Of a DNA stretch of 64,000 bases, positions 1-11,318 are shown piece by piece. This DNA comes from Halichondria panicea (Eukaryota > Porifera > Demospongiae > Suberitida > Halichondriidae). The notes below the pieces were generated by a model. The model was not told the origin of the DNA. It saw nothing but the letters and a program-made list of their open reading frames with translations, and ran no database searches. The DNA lies in NCBI RefSeq assembly GCF_963675165.1, contig NC_087382.1:1550001-1614000 (forward strand). The letters are read 5' to 3'. The stretch's first letter is position 1; the number at the start of each line of letters is the position of its first letter. A program made the translations under genes and the position numbers.

Positions 1-386
1 ACCTCGAATCTAATAACTACTTTTGCGGTTCTTGTCTCGAGGATAATGAAGGATAATGAATCATTCTGTTTCTATTTAAGTGTAATCCAATTTTATTTGC
101 TAAACCACACCCAAAACGTCCTATCCGGCCGTATAATATACATATAAAAACCTTGTTTGGGACACAGCCAGCACTGGCCGGTAAACGGAATAGCGAGTAG
201 CCATACTTCAGGGTGAGTTTTGTGCAGAAAACATATAGATAGTATTCCGTGCCAAGCCAAATGGCCGGTATATCGAGGTGGCCGTACTTCAGAGAGCCGG
301 AATAGCGAGAGTCTACTGTATACACATGCAGAATTAATCCATTTTGATAATTAGATGATTATATTAAATCAATGCACAACTTTTAC
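1..386. other. Intergenic, no gene seen
   Basis: AT-rich sequence flanking the first array fragment. An open frame of about 100 codons on the minus strand has no recognisable domain and no paralogue among the other array units, so I do not call it a gene. From about 341 onward it matches 34.12-34.74 kb, showing a segmental duplication of array material. Confidence 0.5.
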
Positions 387-764
387 CGGTTGGGATGATG
401 CAAATCCGAGCACAAAGAGCAACCATGTGAGAGCATGCAGTGACTACAGCCAGGACCAATCCAATCTAACATGGTATATAGGTGCATGCTAACTTTGACG
501 TCAAAATGATCAGCATGCATGAAAGTATATTTTAGCTGTAATAATAATAATAATTATTATAGGAGCAATAGAATTCAATGTTGCATTCTATTGCTCCTAT
601 ACTATATCACTCCTGACTACAGTTAAAATCGCATCGAGGCATCATTACTGGTAAAACTGCTTTATACAAGCAGCTAACTTCAATGTCAGACATTTAATAG
701 CTATGCTAGTATAGAAGCAATAGAATGCAACAACATGCACCTTTCTTGCTAGTCCTTCCAACAT
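387..764 (-). pseudogene. Array family fragment (exons 1-2 only), frameshifted
   Basis: Exon 1 (741-764) encodes MLEGLARK followed by a GT donor. Exon 2 (387-465) encodes the first transmembrane segment of the four-TM array family. Compared with the equivalent exon at 27912-27986, exon 2 carries an extra four bases (ATGC/GCAT) in the run TGCATGC, which shifts the frame after about nine residues. Exons 3-5 are absent from the window on the downstream side, so this is a fragment or runs off the left edge. The surrounding 340-960 is nearly the same as 34.12-34.74 kb. Confidence 0.7.
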
Positions 765-859
765 CTTATTGCAGAGCGCAGTAGAAGCAACAGCAGAAGT
801 ATTCACTCAGTCAGTAGTGAACAGCATGTAAATTGTGAGACACTCTCCAAAAGGAATTG

Positions 860-868
860 TTTTTATAG
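860..868 (-). promoter_or_regulatory. TATA box of array fragment at 0.4-0.8 kb
   Basis: The minus strand reads CTATAAAAA here, about 96 bp upstream of the exon 1 ATG. The motif sits at the same place upstream of most array copies. Assignment as a TATA box is inference from motif and position. Confidence 0.55.
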
Positions 869-979
869 AGGCAACAGGCTTCATCTTCCACTAGCCTCGC
901 ACTTTCCCCATCTTCCTTTCTTCATTATATATAAGGAGGCTACATCTCCACCTCAGATGATTATTCTCAAGTTTCCCAT

Positions 980-1520
980 TAGCCTCGAGACCAGGCCGAT
1001 TAAAATACGCCTCGAGACCAGGCCGAGTCTCTATTGCATGGCCAGTATCTGGGTAACTCGTTATACTTTAGTAAATCTTTGTAAAATTATACCGTAAACT
1101 AGTTGTTTACTATTTTCTTTCCGTATCAAATATTTGTCTCCTGTGAAGCTGTGGCTTATGCTCTCTATTGCGTTGTCTAGAAGACTTGCTGGCTAGCTGT
1201 GGCCCTCTATGGTGTTGTCGAGAAGGCTTGCACACTAGTCTGAAGTCAGAAGAAGCTCTCATTTGTACAGAAACCAAGTTCAAAACATCACGACCATCCA
1301 ACCATCATAGAGGTAGATGAGAGCCTCTTTTTGTTTCAGACTAGTGTGCAAGCCTTCTCGACAATACCATTGAGTGCCACAGCTAGCTAGCTAGGCTATA
1401 AAGCTTCAAGTACATAGACTATGTCATAGTGGATAGTACGTGGGCGTGTATGGACCACGCCTATGATTAATTACACATGCATGCCAAGGCCGTATTTTAA
1501 TCGGCCTGGATTCGAGGCTA
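980..1520. mobile_element. TAGCCTCGA-family DNA transposon, 541 bp, perfect 9-bp TSD
   Basis: The element begins TAGCCTCGAGACCAGGCCGA and ends with the inverse, CGGCCTGGATTCGAGGCTA. It is flanked by perfect 9-bp direct repeats GTTTCCCAT (971-979 and 1521-1529). The interior has an imperfect inverted repeat around a 'gcaagccttctcgacaa' motif (about 1215 and 1348). No transposase frame is visible, so it is non-autonomous. A 9-bp target duplication is typical of Mutator-like elements (family knowledge). The paralogous locus at 34.7 kb lacks it. Confidence 0.75.
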
Positions 1521-1611
1521 GTTTCCCATAGGAACGCTGAAACAGTTTGTTTTAAATACGATCTTTACCTTATTGCGCGTTGTTGAACGCCATCCTACAT
1601 TGTAGCCTTTT

Positions 1612-1628
1612 GGGGGGGGGGGGGGGGG
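1612..1628. repeat. Poly-G run of 17
   Basis: An uninterrupted run of 17 G on the plus strand, followed by CCTCGAATCCCAG, a partial match to the TAGCCTCGA element ends. It may be a degraded element end. Confidence 0.7.
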
Positions 1629-1820
1629 CCTCGAATCCCAGAACTAGCTGCTCTCTCACAAGTATATCTTGGCCGCATATTCTGCAATAAAAAAGTACTA
1701 AGCCGATATAATTATATAATAATTATGTATAGGATTATAATTCTATAACACACATAATATTGTTGTTTTTATGTCATAGGATGAGTACGCAACTCCAATA
1801 GACTGTATCAAGAGTTCATT

Positions 1821-2405
1821 AGGAAGAGTACGCAACTCCACTTAAAACCATAGGGGGCGTTTCTCCAACCTGCGTCACAACCACATGTTGACAACATTGT
1901 TGTTGTATAAACTGTGAAATCAAATTTGCAATGAATAACATAGTGAAGATTGTGATAATTATCACTAATGTTATTCATTTACAACTGCCAGTAGGAAGGC
2001 AACGAATAACATAGTTACTCATTGCCTTTCCTGCTAGTTGCGGTTACAACAGCCAGTATCTGTGACGTAAGATTGGAGGAATGCTTTTTGTACAGTCTAT
2101 TGGAGTTGCGTACTCTTCCTAATGAACTCTTGACTATTACACAAAAAGCATTCCTCCAGTCTTACGTCACAGATACTAGCTGTTGTAACCACAACTAGCA
2201 GAAAGGCAATAGTAACTATATGCCTTTCCTATACTGTGGCAGTTACTGTGGCAGTTGTAAATGAATAACATTAGTGATAATTATCACAATCATCACTATG
2301 TTATTCATTGCATATTTGATTTCACAGTAAGTTTTATACAACAGCATGTGGTTGCGACGTAGGTTGGAAGAAACGCCCCCTATATTGGAGTTGTGTACTC
2401 TTCCT
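1821..2405. mobile_element. Long fold-back (inverted-repeat) element
   Basis: Two arms of about 260-290 bp are inverted copies of each other. The left begins AGGAAGAGTACGCAACTCCA, with GGGGGCGTTTCTCCAACCTG further in. The right end is its reverse complement, ending TTGTGTACTCTTCCT. The centre (about 2090-2135) also carries TGGAGTTGCGTACTCTTCCT, which repeats inversely at 1782-1830, so a second hairpin is nested across the left boundary. No coding potential. It looks like a fold-back or MITE-type DNA element. Confidence 0.75.
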
Positions 2406-2409
2406 CTTT

Positions 2410-2815
2410 TTTTTATTTAACCTGCATGGGAAAGGGTAGCACAATAGGCTGTTAGGCCTCTTAAGGGTGCTCCCCATAACACAAATAAAAACGCAAATAA
2501 AAATACTGTTTGAAATGCATGAGAGGTTAAAAGGTGAGATTGTAGGGCTACTTTAAAACTAGTGAGAGAACTACTACATACAACAGAGCTAGGCAGAGAG
2601 TTCCACAAAAAACAATTATTTACAAAAAAAGAATATCATTCTATAACAGTTAACTCCAGCATGTTTACAAAGTAATAAGGTATTTGTGTGATCTTATGGT
2701 GGATGTTGGGGGTATAAAAATGATTAAAGGACAGACAGTCTACAGGTTGTTAATTATCTTATAATTATATTTGACAGCTTGAAAGAGAAAGATAGTCTCT
2801 ACGCTGTTCAAGTGA
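2410..2815 (-). pseudogene. 3' end of a non-LTR retrotransposon (LINE) ORF2, degraded
   Basis: The minus strand encodes 'RRDYLSLSSCQ', then 'FFVNNCFLWNSLPSSV' and 'SLTSFKVAL', the pattern (RR..L.L...; FF..R...WNSLP..V; FK..L) typical of the extreme C-terminus of LINE reverse-transcriptase ORFs. Several stop codons interrupt it (for example between the two blocks). Upstream reverse-transcriptase motifs are not visible. It is a short 5'-truncated relic. Confidence 0.65.
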
Positions 2816-4549
2816 TAGCCATTATTATAATATCTTGATATAATGAATAAAAAATTATTATGAGAAACCGCCCCAGTGTGCATGTATATAGGGGAATCTA
2901 CCATCAATATTCATGGTGGGAAGATCAAAGACAAGATTCTGCATGGCAACAACAAGTATGCTCGGTATTTACGTCCTCTCAATTGATTTTTAAGAGTTGC
3001 TACATAATATGTTATTGTAGATCTATAACCCTTATTTTATGTTATGAACACTCAACACAATGCATGGCCATGCATGCATGCAGGCCACCACCTCTCAAGC
3101 TCACCAGCCATGCATGCAGCATGCAATATAGCAATCACTATGCATGATATGAAGAAATAAACTCACCGCAGAAAATAAACGTTCATTGTGGACAGTATAT
3201 ACAAACACAGCTTTTATAATCAGTTTTAGCATAATTATTGGTGTCTAAAGGGAATAATTATAATAGGCATCAATGTTCATTTTTGGTAAAGATCATTACA
3301 TTAAGTTTTGCATAACGATGTTCTCATTGCAAAAAAATTAATGGCTGAAAGTGAATATTCGTCAGCAAGATAATTAACACTGAAAATCTTGATTATAAAG
3401 TCCGTTGTGTGCTATATTTATGTCTACGTCTTAATTTTGTTATGTCACATCTTTTGGGAATAATCTGAGAATAATCGGATTTTTTATGAGAATACGAACA
3501 TTTTTCAGAATAGAATAATGAGTTAAAAAAAGCCTAATTTATCATAAAGGGCCTATATAATAGTTAGCTCTTATTGACTAGTGTACTATATGCCATGGTG
3601 GTTGATGCCCGGATAGCAAAATTAGCAGCACTCAAGCGGTTTGACATAATTATTATTAATTATGTGATTTAGCTATAATTATATAGGCGATACAGGATCT
3701 GTGGAGTAAGACGCTCCATCCTGGTTTTGTATATCGACGTTCCCATGGCTTGAAGGTGGACAGTTCCAGTCAGCTAGATAGTGCATGAACACTGACTCAG
3801 AGAATTACACTGTGTGTTTATATTATCTGCGTCTTAATTTTGTCTTATGTCACATTTTGGGGACTATATAATGTGGTGCACCATGCATGCACTTCATAAG
3901 TTATGCGCCTCGCAGATGTCGTAATTAGGAGTTGAAGCTAATATACATGATAATTATGTGTCTATATACTGTATTAATACCGGTATATATATAAGGTGCC
4001 ACTCATATACATGCAGTCTCTATATAATCTTGAAACAGTTTATACAATCTGTTTTGAATCTAGAGTTGCATGGGCGCCAAATGAAACCATCAAAGCTGGA
4101 ACTTTGACGTGGCCATTACTCTAAATAAGGCGACAGTTAAGTGAGGCTCATGTGTTTTTCTCCGTTCCCTTTGTGCGCTCATTTTTGTGGCGCAAAAATT
4201 ACAGTAAGAGCTGACCATGCACTATAAATGCACTTAAACTTTGCATGAGGAATGCAACACACCATTAGATAGACACTATACAAAGGGCAACACAATGCAT
4301 GGATGAGGTTTGTGGATCTGAATATGTATTTATACCTGCATGTTCTCTATAACAACATAATGGTGGCATGTACTGGGTGTAAGAATGTTGTGCGGGATCT
4401 AAAAGGAAACGCACCCACAACATATAATTATAATTAATATAGTAGACTATTATAAAGGTCAAGACTTTTTTGTTTTAAATTTCTGCTTTGCATGGACTGC
4501 ATGTAAAAAATAGTTTTATCATGGTGCTTGCTTGAGCACTTCATATAGA
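2816..4549. other. Intergenic, duplicated array flank
   Basis: AT-rich, without a convincing gene. A stretch at about 3030-3200 (CCACCTCTCAAGCTCACCAG ... AACGTTCATTGTG) recurs at 10.98 kb and 12.88-13.0 kb just downstream of array exon 5. The string GTAAGACGCTCCATC near 3700 recurs at about 12.8 and 28.6 kb. These are remnants of duplicated flanking DNA of the tandem array. The open frame at 2860-3147 lacks homologues and lies in this repeat. Confidence 0.5.
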
Positions 4550-4761
4550 TACCGTATATAGAGGGTATATTTCGAGGGTGTAAATGTTCGTGGTTTTTGC
4601 GGATTATGCATGAATCGCGAACATTTATAACCGCGAATTTAATATTCCATGCATGCATGCTGCAAAAAAGGCGCTATTCCACGAAAATTAAATCCGCGAA
4701 AACCTTTCTAAAGGCACATCCACGAAAATGTATACCCTCGAAATATACCCGCTATACGGTA
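4550..4761. mobile_element. TACCG-terminal MITE, 212 bp
   Basis: Terminal inverted repeats: left TACCGTATATAGAGGGTATA, right reading inward TACCGTATAGCGGGTATATT. They continue as TTCGAGGGT/ACCCTCGAA. Internal sequence has further inverted pieces (TTCGTGGTTTTTGCGGATT versus AATCCGCGAAAACC). No coding. Related copies lie at 25399-25603 and 48355-48579. Confidence 0.75.
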
Positions 4762-5207
4762 GTCCATATAATTTATTATCATCATGCAGACTGCATGTAT
4801 AATAGTCTCTATAATAAATGCATGTATCGATAGAGAGATCGAGGGGTGTACATGCATGCATGCACACAAAAACAGTATAATTATGATAATGTGCATGCAT
4901 ACATGTAGTGTTTATTCATAACATGCATGCCATGCTATTATATCAAGTGAGTAATCAGATAAACAGTTACCACACATTGTGCGAGCTGTTTTTCTATTAT
5001 TGGTGCTGTTGCTGCTGCCGGCCAAACGTTGCATTATAATTATCATTGTTAAAAAAAATTATTATTGCATACAGTAAAAGTATAATTAGCTATAACTATA
5101 ACACAATTGTTGTATTCTATTATCAACAAACTAAAAGTCAATAACAATGTTTGTTAAGTTTAAACAATCATGCATGCATGCAGGTTCAAGTCACTTTTCT
5201 GACTTTG

Positions 5208-6307
5208 CTAGTATTTTTCGCTGTTGCTGTTGGCTTCAGGAACTTCATAAAACGTCCATGACATCATCATACTAGTCTGCATGTATAATAAAATGATTAT
5301 ATAATTATATATAATTATAGAGACTGAGGGGGAGTTATTGGTATAATTATACAGTGCATGGTTATACATGTAAACTATATCCCTCAGTGCATGCATGCAC
5401 ATAATAGCTAATTATATATCTGTGGTTACTATATATATACAGTTGGTTTGTAGATCCTATATATATATATTAGTCTGTCTAGGATAATTATGGCATTTCT
5501 GCATGGGTATACAACAACAAAAACTACACTGCACAGTCCACACTCACCCATGACAGTGTGGCTAGTAGTGCACCAGCAAACTGGAGGTTCAGAGAATGGC
5601 TCACAAAACCAGATCTGATGGAAAGTAATCCTATCCCATTGATGTATAAGATCATTCCCAGACAGAGAAGAAACAGGACGCTGAAAAATGTTGTCTGAAA
5701 TAAACTGTTAAGGACCACATGCATGCAGTGTATATTGAAGACTATATAATAGTGTATGCACATGCATGCAGGTCTATAATATAATATATTCGGGCAAAGT
5801 AACTATAATTATATAGGTCTTATAATTATAACGGATACAATGGTCCCGATAATCTTAGCCACAGATCCTGACATGCTGAGAGCATGAACAACTCCCAGCA
5901 CAATGGTTGGAATACCCAGCAGGGAGATAATAAAATGAGGGAAGAACACAGAGCCTTGTGCAGCAGGTATACCTGAGAAATTCTGCAACAGAAATAACCA
6001 TGCATGCATGCAGTTAATTTTAATATTAGTGCATGAGCCATGCCACAGTATATAGCTCAGCTGCGTCCTCATGCATGCATGCACTATAATCATAGATTCA
6101 GTGTAGCAAGCTATACATAATTATATATAATTCTTGTATATACCGGGGCAGCCAATCCAAATCCAATCACGAAGAGCAGCCATGGGAGAGCAGTGACTCC
6201 GGCCAGGACCAATCCAATCTAGAATGGCAAATTATTTATAGCATGGTAAAAGTTAAGGAGCAATAGAATGCAACAAATGATACCTTTCTTGCTAATCCTG
6301 CCAACAT
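5208..6307 (-). CDS. Four-TM membrane protein, array copy A (complete, 5 exons)
   Basis: Unrecognised family, described from sequence. Exons on the minus strand: 6284-6307 (MLAGLARK), 6144-6218, 5839-5982, 5548-5694, 5208-5276. All have GT donors and AG acceptors, and every intron is phase 0, giving 152 aa. Exon 2 is one hydrophobic segment (IGLVLAGVTALPWLLFVIGF). Exon 3 holds NFSGIPAA then a second segment around FFPHFIISLLGIPTIVLG. Exon 4 holds a third (FSVLFLLCLGMILY) and, after a polar loop, the start of a fourth (LQFAGALLATLSW). The last exon is MMMSWTFYEVPEA plus a polar tail. This suggests a small tetraspan protein in a cellular membrane; substrate and role are unknown. The start is the first ATG of the conserved exon 1. 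A TATA box lies 85 bp upstream. Exon 4 is identical at protein level to copy C at 23.6 kb. Confidence 0.72.
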
Positions 6308-6388
6308 TTTTATTGCAGAGCCCAGTAGAAAAGGTAGTAGGAAATATTCAGTCAGTAGTACATGTAGCAATCACAAATTAAATCCATG

Positions 6389-6397
6389 TTTTTATAG
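6389..6397 (-). promoter_or_regulatory. TATA box of array copy A
   Basis: The minus strand reads CTATAAAAA, 85 bp upstream of the exon 1 ATG at 6307. It is positionally conserved with other array copies. Confidence 0.6.
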
Positions 6398-7182
6398 AGA
6401 TCAGAAGATCATACTGAGCATGCGCAGAAAGCAACTGCTATAACAACTATTTTTTGTCTGGAAATTTTTTTTGGAGGTTGCAGGGCCTTACCACCAGTCC
6501 GGAAACCTTGATCACTTTTTCCTAGGTGAATAGGCAATGGTCGTCACTACAGTAAACACATAAGCAAAAAAATGCTGTGAACTTCTTCTGCAGTGCAAAA
6601 CATACAAGCATGCTAGAACTATAAGTGATCAAGACTATTAGTCTATAAGTGTTGCATGCTATCATTGCTATGGCAAGAGAGAATCACTTTCAAGTCTTCC
6701 AGACCAAGCTCCCAGCTAACAATTTTTTGTTCCCCAAGCAATCATTTGAAAAGTCCAAACCAGTTCTGGTCTTGCAAAATATACAACTTTGCTGTTTCTC
6801 CATCATGATGAGAATCAAGATGTTGTGTTCTGTAACATTTGTGTTAGGCTAAATAGAATCTAGTCCAGCAGTAGCCTCGAATCAAGGCCGATTTTAATCG
6901 GCCTGGTCTCGAGGCTAGTTCAACAGTAGAGAAGGGGCGTAACCAACAATAACCTGAAGTGGGCGTGGCCCAGAAAAATTCTGCGCGCTGCGCGCGCCTA
7001 TTTCATAACTAGCCTGAATCCAGGCAGTTTTTTTGTTTTTTTTGCAGGCCCCAGGTGAGGTAAAAATAATTATTAGAGAATGACAAGGGTATACACGTAA
7101 AATAGTAGATTATTATTGTTACTGTCCTGTGAGATGGGGTTTCAGGTCGATCTCAATGGGTGTCCTGGCTGCATGTCCCACC
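6398..7182. other. Intergenic up to assembly gap
   Basis: No supported gene. Holds the 46-bp TAGCCTCGA element at 6872-6917 and a stretch with GCGCGCTGCGCGCGC near 6985. Such strings occur inside CAGGG-terminal elements elsewhere in the window, so a degraded transposon is likely. Confidence 0.45.
6872..6917. mobile_element. TAGCCTCGA-family minimal palindrome, 46 bp
   Basis: Begins TAGCCTCGAATC and ends GGTCTCGAGGCTA, almost a perfect palindrome. Flanks GTCCAGCAG (6863-6871) and GTTCAACAG (6918-6926) agree at 7 of 9 positions, consistent with an aged 9-bp target duplication. Confidence 0.65.
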
Positions 7183-7382
7183 NNNNNNNNNNNNNNNNNN
7201 NNNNNNNNNNNNNNNNNNNNNNNNNNNNNNNNNNNNNNNNNNNNNNNNNNNNNNNNNNNNNNNNNNNNNNNNNNNNNNNNNNNNNNNNNNNNNNNNNNNN
7301 NNNNNNNNNNNNNNNNNNNNNNNNNNNNNNNNNNNNNNNNNNNNNNNNNNNNNNNNNNNNNNNNNNNNNNNNNNNNNNNNNN
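7183..7382. other. Assembly gap (200 N)
   Basis: Two hundred N, probably a fixed-size scaffold gap. Open frames crossing it are artefacts. It lies at the edge of a tandem duplication, which may be why assembly failed. Confidence 0.97.
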
Positions 7383-8146
7383 TTGTCTTTATTTGCTCCA
7401 AGCTCATGTGATGTCTAACCTGCAACTACACCCAGTTGATCAGTCATAATGTGTCACAGGGGCGTGGCAATTTACACTACTACACAACAGAAACCAATAA
7501 AATCAGCTAAAATCACCATTTTTGACAAGAAGGGCCGCTCGAGCCAAGACAGAACTCTTTCAGCTACTGTGAGTTAGTACACACGAAAAGTATACTATTG
7601 GAGTACATGCTCTCCAAAAATCAGACCTTAACTAGCATGAACTCGAAAAATCAATGCCTAACACATTTGGCACTATAAATTTACAAAACTTTGTATATCT
7701 CAGAACTTACTAGTAGCCTGTGGTGATTTTGCTCCATTTTGCTGCTCTTTGCCCGTTTTTGCTGACGTAAGCAATGATATTCATTGATTTGTGACATCAC
7801 AAATCATCTTGTCTTTATTTGCTCCAAGCTCATGTGATGTCTAACCTGCAACTACACCCAGTTGTCAGTCATAATGTGTCACAGGGGCGTGGCAATTTAC
7901 ACTTCTACGCAACAGAAACCAATAAAATCAGCTAAAATCACCATTTTTGACAAGAAGGGCCGATCGAGCCAAGACAGAACTCTTTCAGCTACTGTGAGTT
8001 AGTACACACGAAAAGTATACTATTGGAGTACATGCTCTCCAAAAATCAGACCTTAACTAGCATGAACTCGAAAAATCAATGCCTAACACATTTGGCACTA
8101 TAAATTTACAAAACTTTGTATATCTCAGAACTTACTAGTAGCCTGC
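7383..8146. repeat. Tandem duplication, 426-bp unit
   Basis: The segment starting TTGTCTTTATTTGCTCCAAG at 7383 restarts at 7809 and is nearly identical through CTTACTAGTAGCCTG near 8146. One full unit (426 bp) and one partial unit are present, adjacent to the gap. No gene is seen. Confidence 0.85.
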
Positions 8147-8465
8147 ACTTCTGTAAGAGCTCAAAAAATGCGCAAGGTGATGAAGTACTTGCATAACAAA
8201 TTTCAGATCTTAACTCAAACATATAAGATAGTTCTATGCCTAACATATTTTCAATGTACACATATTGTAGCAGCCATCTTGGAGTGATGATGTCATATGA
8301 TGTAACAGGTGGTGGTCCAATGGAAGCGCCAAGAGTTGAACTTTCAGTACCTGCACTCAAATTGTTCCAATCACATTTAGTTTAGAAGATATTCACAAAA
8401 ACGTAAAAAATCAAAAGTTCTACTCTCTTTGGTTGTTGCACTGTAGGCACTATCAAGTAGCAACT

Positions 8466-8510
8466 TAGCCTCGAGACCAGGCATATTTATTTGGCCTGGA
8501 TTCGAGGCTA
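8466..8510. mobile_element. TAGCCTCGA-family minimal palindrome, 45 bp, perfect TSD
   Basis: Begins TAGCCTCGAGACCAGGC and ends GGCCTGGATTCGAGGCTA. Perfect 9-bp direct repeats GTAGCAACT flank it (8457-8465 and 8511-8519). Confidence 0.75.
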
Positions 8511-8566
8511 GTAGCAACTGTGAACTTTTATGTGGTTGTAGCAACTGCATGTGATCTACCAACTAG

Positions 8567-9184
8567 GAGATCTACCATGATGTTGAATTAGAGCCAACGC
8601 TGCAACCGCTCACCGGTGAAAGGCTATCTCACCGCATAGCAAACACAGAAGATGGAGTGAGGCTGGATGTTAAAGCCCGTGGGTTTTGGGACAGGATGCA
8701 ATGTGCATTTTTTGACATTAGGGTTTTTTACCCCAACGCACAAAGTAATCGCTCAGCCCAGTTATCCACAGCATACAACAAACACGAATCGGAAAAAAGA
8801 CGCGTATATGGCCACAGAGTCAGGGATATAGAACATGGCTCATTCTCTCCCTTGGTATTCTCCTCATCTGGAGGTATGGGCAAAGAAGCCAAGATTGTGT
8901 TCAAGAGGATAGCATCACTCGTGTCTGTTAAGAGGGACACCCCATACTCCAAAGTGATTAATTGGATTCGCTGCAGGCTCTCATTTTCGCTCTTAAGATC
9001 ATCACTTCTATGCATTCGTGGCACACGCTCCCACACCCACAATGCGCTGAAAAACAGTGACATTTCAATTTTCTGCGCACTTAAGGCCCGGGTCCAGATT
9101 TCACTACCAAAATTTACACTATGTTCATACTGCTGTATTATTTGCAATATACAGTGTATGCTGCATCAAAATGATCCAAAATGA
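8567..9184 (+). pseudogene. C-terminal domain of a mobile-element protein (RLDVKARGFW...FFDIRVF type)
   Basis: An open frame of about 205 codons bounded upstream by TAG at 8564-8566. Recognisable blocks in order: ANTEDGVRLDVKARGFW, AFFDIRVFYPNAQSN, HESEKRRVYGHRV, GSFSPLVFSSSGGMGKEA, and WIRCRLSFSLLRSS..CIRGTRS. I recall this arrangement as the C-terminal part of repetitive, reverse-transcriptase-associated proteins abundant in cnidarian, placozoan and sponge genomes. The D...FFD.RV spacing would fit a restriction-endonuclease-like fold, but that is inference. The first ATG in frame lies past the start of homology and there is no upstream polymerase domain, so this is a 5'-truncated element copy. 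The homologous part ends near 9040. Confidence 0.5.
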
Positions 9185-11229
9185 AGCTCAATGTTTTCTT
9201 TTTCCAAAAAACTAATTAGCTTAATTCAATTATGCTAATTAGTCCCATAAATGGTGATGACGTCATGCCACTTTCAGAAAGCAAATACGGCGTTGAAGAT
9301 GCTAAGATCAAGCTTCAAAAACAAGGCTAGATGAACATCTCATAGCTAGGTAGACTCTACTAGTATCCTTGATGGGAAGAGTAGGAGTTATTGTATTTTT
9401 GAGATACACAAAATAGCCTACCTCTAGGGTGGCTGTCAGAGCTAAAGAAGCTAGCATAGCTAAGAAAGTTTTGGACATTTTTACTTCCCATCAAGGAAAC
9501 ATAATCATAACAACATACTCTATCTTTTGAGGGCCTAAACAGCTACTCTTACCTTGTTTAAGTCCGCCGTATTTGTTGCCAAAGATAATCTATAACAAAG
9601 CAGCTAGACACAGGAGTTTCCTGCTGCGCAAGACAGAGTGCAGCCAAACAAGAAAGTTAGGAGGAGATCTCAGGGACAATTCAGGTAAATCTTAGCATGT
9701 TGTTTGTGTAGACCATGATTACCTATGAATCTGCTTTTGCGCAGCTGGATTTCATCAGTATATGATATGTACATCAGGATTCCAGGAAAAGATAGGATCT
9801 AACTAAGCTGGAACAAATCCTCTTTTTATAATTTAGTTTTACAAGGAAAGTTCATGTTAATTGGTCACATGATCTTTATTTTCATTTAAATTATTATGAC
9901 AAAACATTATGTGCAATTACTATGTTTAATATTGAATACTTTTCGATGTATGTGATGGCTAATTTTTGATTCTGGACGTGCCTTAATACCCCTGAGAGGC
10001 CGTATTTTAATCGGCGTGGATTTGAGGCTAGCATAAGACTATACCTATATAATTATAGACTGAGATACAATTGGCTCGATTATCTTAAAAGCACGAGCAT
10101 GTATACGTGGGTTGAACATGCACTGTTGCCGCATGTGTCACCTATATATATATATACTTTTGTGCTCTTTTCCATAATTATTGTGGGGTTTTCAATTTTC
10201 TATAGTGGTGGTTTGTATCTAGTTGGTTGGATTCCACCCAACTAGTTTGTACCAGAGATTACGTTGACTGTATTCCTGTAACTGTGTACTTTTAAGATTG
10301 GCAACAGTTTTCTTACGCTTTTGGGAGTCCTGGCTGAATGAACAGTTTATCTATTATTTTAAGATAACATTCATTCATGGACTGACTCTCAAACAACTAT
10401 AGAAAAGTGTTGAATTGTCAATCCTAAAGTACATTTGCATGCATATAGTTTATAGCACCTTATAGTTTGAAAGATTTTCCCAAAAGTTATATTCATGCAT
10501 GAGTTGGGGGCCAGTGTCATCATTGCTGCCTTCATGCACACAATTCTTTTTGGCACATATATCTTGCCTTTGATTTGGCAATTTTTTTACTTGCTATTCT
10601 CATTTGCTAGACCTGTTTGTGTTGCATGTATGGATTCTATTATATACAAACCCCTTATACATATTGACTTCATGGAATTGTTTACTCTGTGGTTGATAGA
10701 GAACTTCAGTGCTGCATAATCAGAGACAGGAGTGTGTCTATAAGGTATGTTGGGGATCATATACCCTGATTTTTAAGCCTTGTTTGCAATGTAGATCTAA
10801 TTTAAATTGTAATCTCTCTTTGTGTTATACATGAACAGTCTATAGGCCTCCTATGCCAAATATTCCGAAATAATTGTTTGATAATACGCAGCCTTTTTTA
10901 CAATTTGAAATAGGCACTGTGAAAATTGTATTTAATATTGTATGTCCATTACGCCTGTGCCAAATATTCACCTATTTATATTCATATTCGCCTCTCAAGC
11001 TCACCAACCAGCATGCAATATATATAGCCTGATATAATTTTATGCATGGCTATATTCAACTACAGTGTATATAGCAGCACTCTTTAAACAATAGTAGGCC
11101 TATATGGAGGTTGATTTCACCCATCAGAAATATACTTTAGTTAATTTTGACAATGCAGTGCGAACAATAATAATTATTGTTTTGTATAATGTTCAATAGT
11201 ATTAACAAATCATGCAATCAACAGCTAAT
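9185..11229. other. Intergenic, no gene supported
   Basis: Contains a 13-bp inverted pair CCTTGATGGGAAG (9370) / CTTCCCATCAAGG (9485) about 115 bp apart, a degraded TAGCCTCGA-type half element ending TTTGAGGCTA at about 10030, and from about 10.98 kb the duplicated array 3' flank. An open frame at 10495-10719 (plus) is hydrophobic and starts MHELGASVIIAAFMH, but nothing supports it as a gene. Confidence 0.45.
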
Positions 11230-11317
11230 CTAATCTACAGGACTGGTCACTGTTATTATATCTAGTATATACTGTTGATTGTTGATGATAGCTTCCTCTG
11301 GCATTTCATAGAAGGCC
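11230..11317 (-). pseudogene. Array family exon 5 fragment
   Basis: The minus strand encodes FYEMPEEAIINNQQY, clearly related to the last exon of copy B (TFYEEAIINN). It is cut off on its 5' side at 11318, immediately next to a TAGCCTCGA transposon end at 11319, so exons 1-4 and the acceptor of this unit are gone. Confidence 0.6.
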
Positions 11318-11318
11318 C

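Noticed and set aside
2860-3147. Plus-strand 95-codon frame
   Set aside because: Lies in duplicated array flank; the corresponding segments at 12.9 and 20.0 kb do not keep the frame.
7116-7449. Open frames across 7183-7382 on both strands
   Set aside because: They consist almost wholly of N from the assembly gap.
8728-9147. Minus-strand 139-codon frame
   Set aside because: Antisense shadow of the mobile-element domain at 8567-9184, whose plus-strand reading has recognisable motif blocks.
10495-10719. Hydrophobic plus-strand frame MHELGASVIIAAFMH
   Set aside because: Chance AT-rich frame; no splice context, homologue or paralogue in the window.
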